Assembly (NCBI GenBank): GCA_946480555.1
Contig: CAMLLE010000153.1
Coordinates: forward strand, 1-7,174
Source of the DNA: an uncultured Verrucomicrobia subdivision 3 bacterium
Lineage (GTDB): Bacteria; Verrucomicrobiota; Verrucomicrobiae; Limisphaerales; CAMLLE01
DNA: 7,174 nucleotides
Direction: 5' to 3'
Position numbers and translations under genes: made by a program. Below are positions 6,513 through 7,174 of the stretch, piece after piece. Below the pieces are notes generated by a model, which was not told the origin of the DNA, did no database searches, and saw only the letters and a program-made list of their open reading frames with translations. Every line of letters begins with the position of its first letter. The stretch's first letter is position 1.

Positions 6513-7174
6513 TCATCCTTCTCCGTCAAGCGCGTTGATCGCGTTGCGGATCTTGCGTTCAATCGCCTTCTGCCGCACGTCGGACGTCACCTTGCCGCCA
6601 TCCAATTCGCGGACGTAAAAGCTGTCAATCGCGGCGCCCTTCTCGGTCAGAATTTTCGCCGCAGAGATGTCCAAATCCAACTCACTCAGCGCATGGGAAA
6701 TTCCGTAAAGCACACCCACACGGTCTTCCGTTTCGATCTCCAGCAAGGTGCGATGCTCGGATGATTGGTTGTCGATTCGGATTTCCGTCGGGATGCGTTC
6801 GCCGGTGTAAGCTTGATAAACCGGCTTTGTGTTCTTGTGCCGCGCGATCAACGCCGGCAAATCGGCTTCACCTTCCGCCAGCACGCGATTCAGACGCTTC
6901 TCAAATTCCTCCCGCTGCTCCCGGCTCGGCAGGTTTCCCGTCTTGGCATCCGTGGCGAAAAACGTATCGAGCACGATGCCATCGGTGCGCGTGAAAATTT
7001 GCGCGCTCAGGATGTTCAGCCCCACGGCGCTGAACGAGCCCGCAATCTTGCTGAACAACCCCGCGCGATCCCACGTGCAGATTTTCACCGCCGTGTAGCC
7101 GCGATCCGGTTCGTTGTGCCAGTTCACCACCGGCGCCAGCGGCGTGTCTTCTTCCGAAATCTGCAACCGCATGA
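6513..7174 (-). CDS. glnD: [Protein-PII] uridylyltransferase (GlnD), C-terminal part with two ACT domains
   Basis: The visible 219 residues match the C-terminal regulatory half of GlnD, which uridylylates and de-uridylylates the PII signal protein according to glutamine level. Two ACT domains are clear. The first is at about residues 29-100 of the fragment, with DRAGLF at 35-40 and LNILSAQIFTR after it. The second is at about 142-210, with DRVGVLYGI at 150-158 and LDLDISAAKI after it. In GlnD these domains sense glutamine. The nucleotidyltransferase and HD domains would lie upstream, beyond the right edge. The ATG at 7172-7170 is probably internal, because GlnD is normally some 850-950 residues long and the frame is still open at the edge. 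The stop is at 6513-6515. Other tandem ACT proteins are possible, but the spacing and the C-terminal ending favour GlnD. Confidence 0.8.
   Translation of the reverse strand, partial: MRLQISEEDTPLAPVVNWHNEPDRGYTAVKICTWDRAGLFSKIAGSFSAVGLNILSAQIFTRTDGIVLDTFFATDAKTGNLPSREQREEFEKRLNRVLAEGEADLPALIARHKNTKPVYQAYTGERIPTEIRIDNQSSEHRTLLEIETEDRVGVLYGISHALSELDLDISAAKILTEKGAAIDSFYVRELDGGKVTSDVRQKAIERKIRNAINALDGEG

Noticed and set aside
1..7174. CRISPR array, insertion sequence, phage or defence genes
   Set aside because: No short regularly spaced repeats, transposase or integrase motifs or terminal inverted repeats were seen. The repeats in the left half are protein-module repeats.

Overview
The window looks like chromosomal DNA from a member of the Verrucomicrobiota, or a close relative in the PVC group. 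This is inferred from gene content, not from a marker gene. The base composition is moderately GC-rich. There is a secreted giant protein that alternates PA14-type and Ig-like modules, a lipoprotein glycosidase of family GH97, and starts without clear Shine-Dalgarno sequences. This combination is common in that phylum. No mobile element, CRISPR array, rRNA or convincing tRNA was found.

Layout. (1) From the left edge to 3411, the minus strand carries one unbroken reading frame of 1137 codons that runs off the window. It encodes a secreted protein with a signal peptide, a LamG/concanavalin-like domain, Ig-like modules and three PA14-like modules, the third cut by the edge. It is the largest gene here and is easily missed because its stop lies outside the window. 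(2) 3412-3918 is a 507-base divergent intergenic region. It holds a 28-base near-perfect palindrome, a candidate promoter for the rightward gene, three copies of a heptamer near the leftward gene and one doubtful short ORF. (3) 3919-5907 (+) encodes a GH97 glycoside hydrolase, predicted to be a lipoprotein of the retaining, alpha-galactosidase-like type. (4) 6031-6435 (+) encodes a 134-residue, highly charged, helical, probably coiled-coil protein of unknown function. (5) 6513 to the right edge (-) is the C-terminal part of a GlnD-like PII uridylyltransferase, with two ACT domains, convergent with gene 4.

How they may work together. The leftward protein (predicted glycan-binding modules) and the rightward GH97 enzyme are divergently arranged around one regulatory region. 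Both are predicted to be exported, so they may form a small glycan-binding and glycan-cleaving locus. That link is inference from domains and position. No SusC/SusD-like transporter is visible. The GlnD end and the coiled-coil protein look like ordinary neighbours belonging to nitrogen control and to unknown biology respectively. I see no clear novel defence or mobile system. The items most worth checking are the divergent pair, its palindrome, and the PA14/Ig repeat protein.
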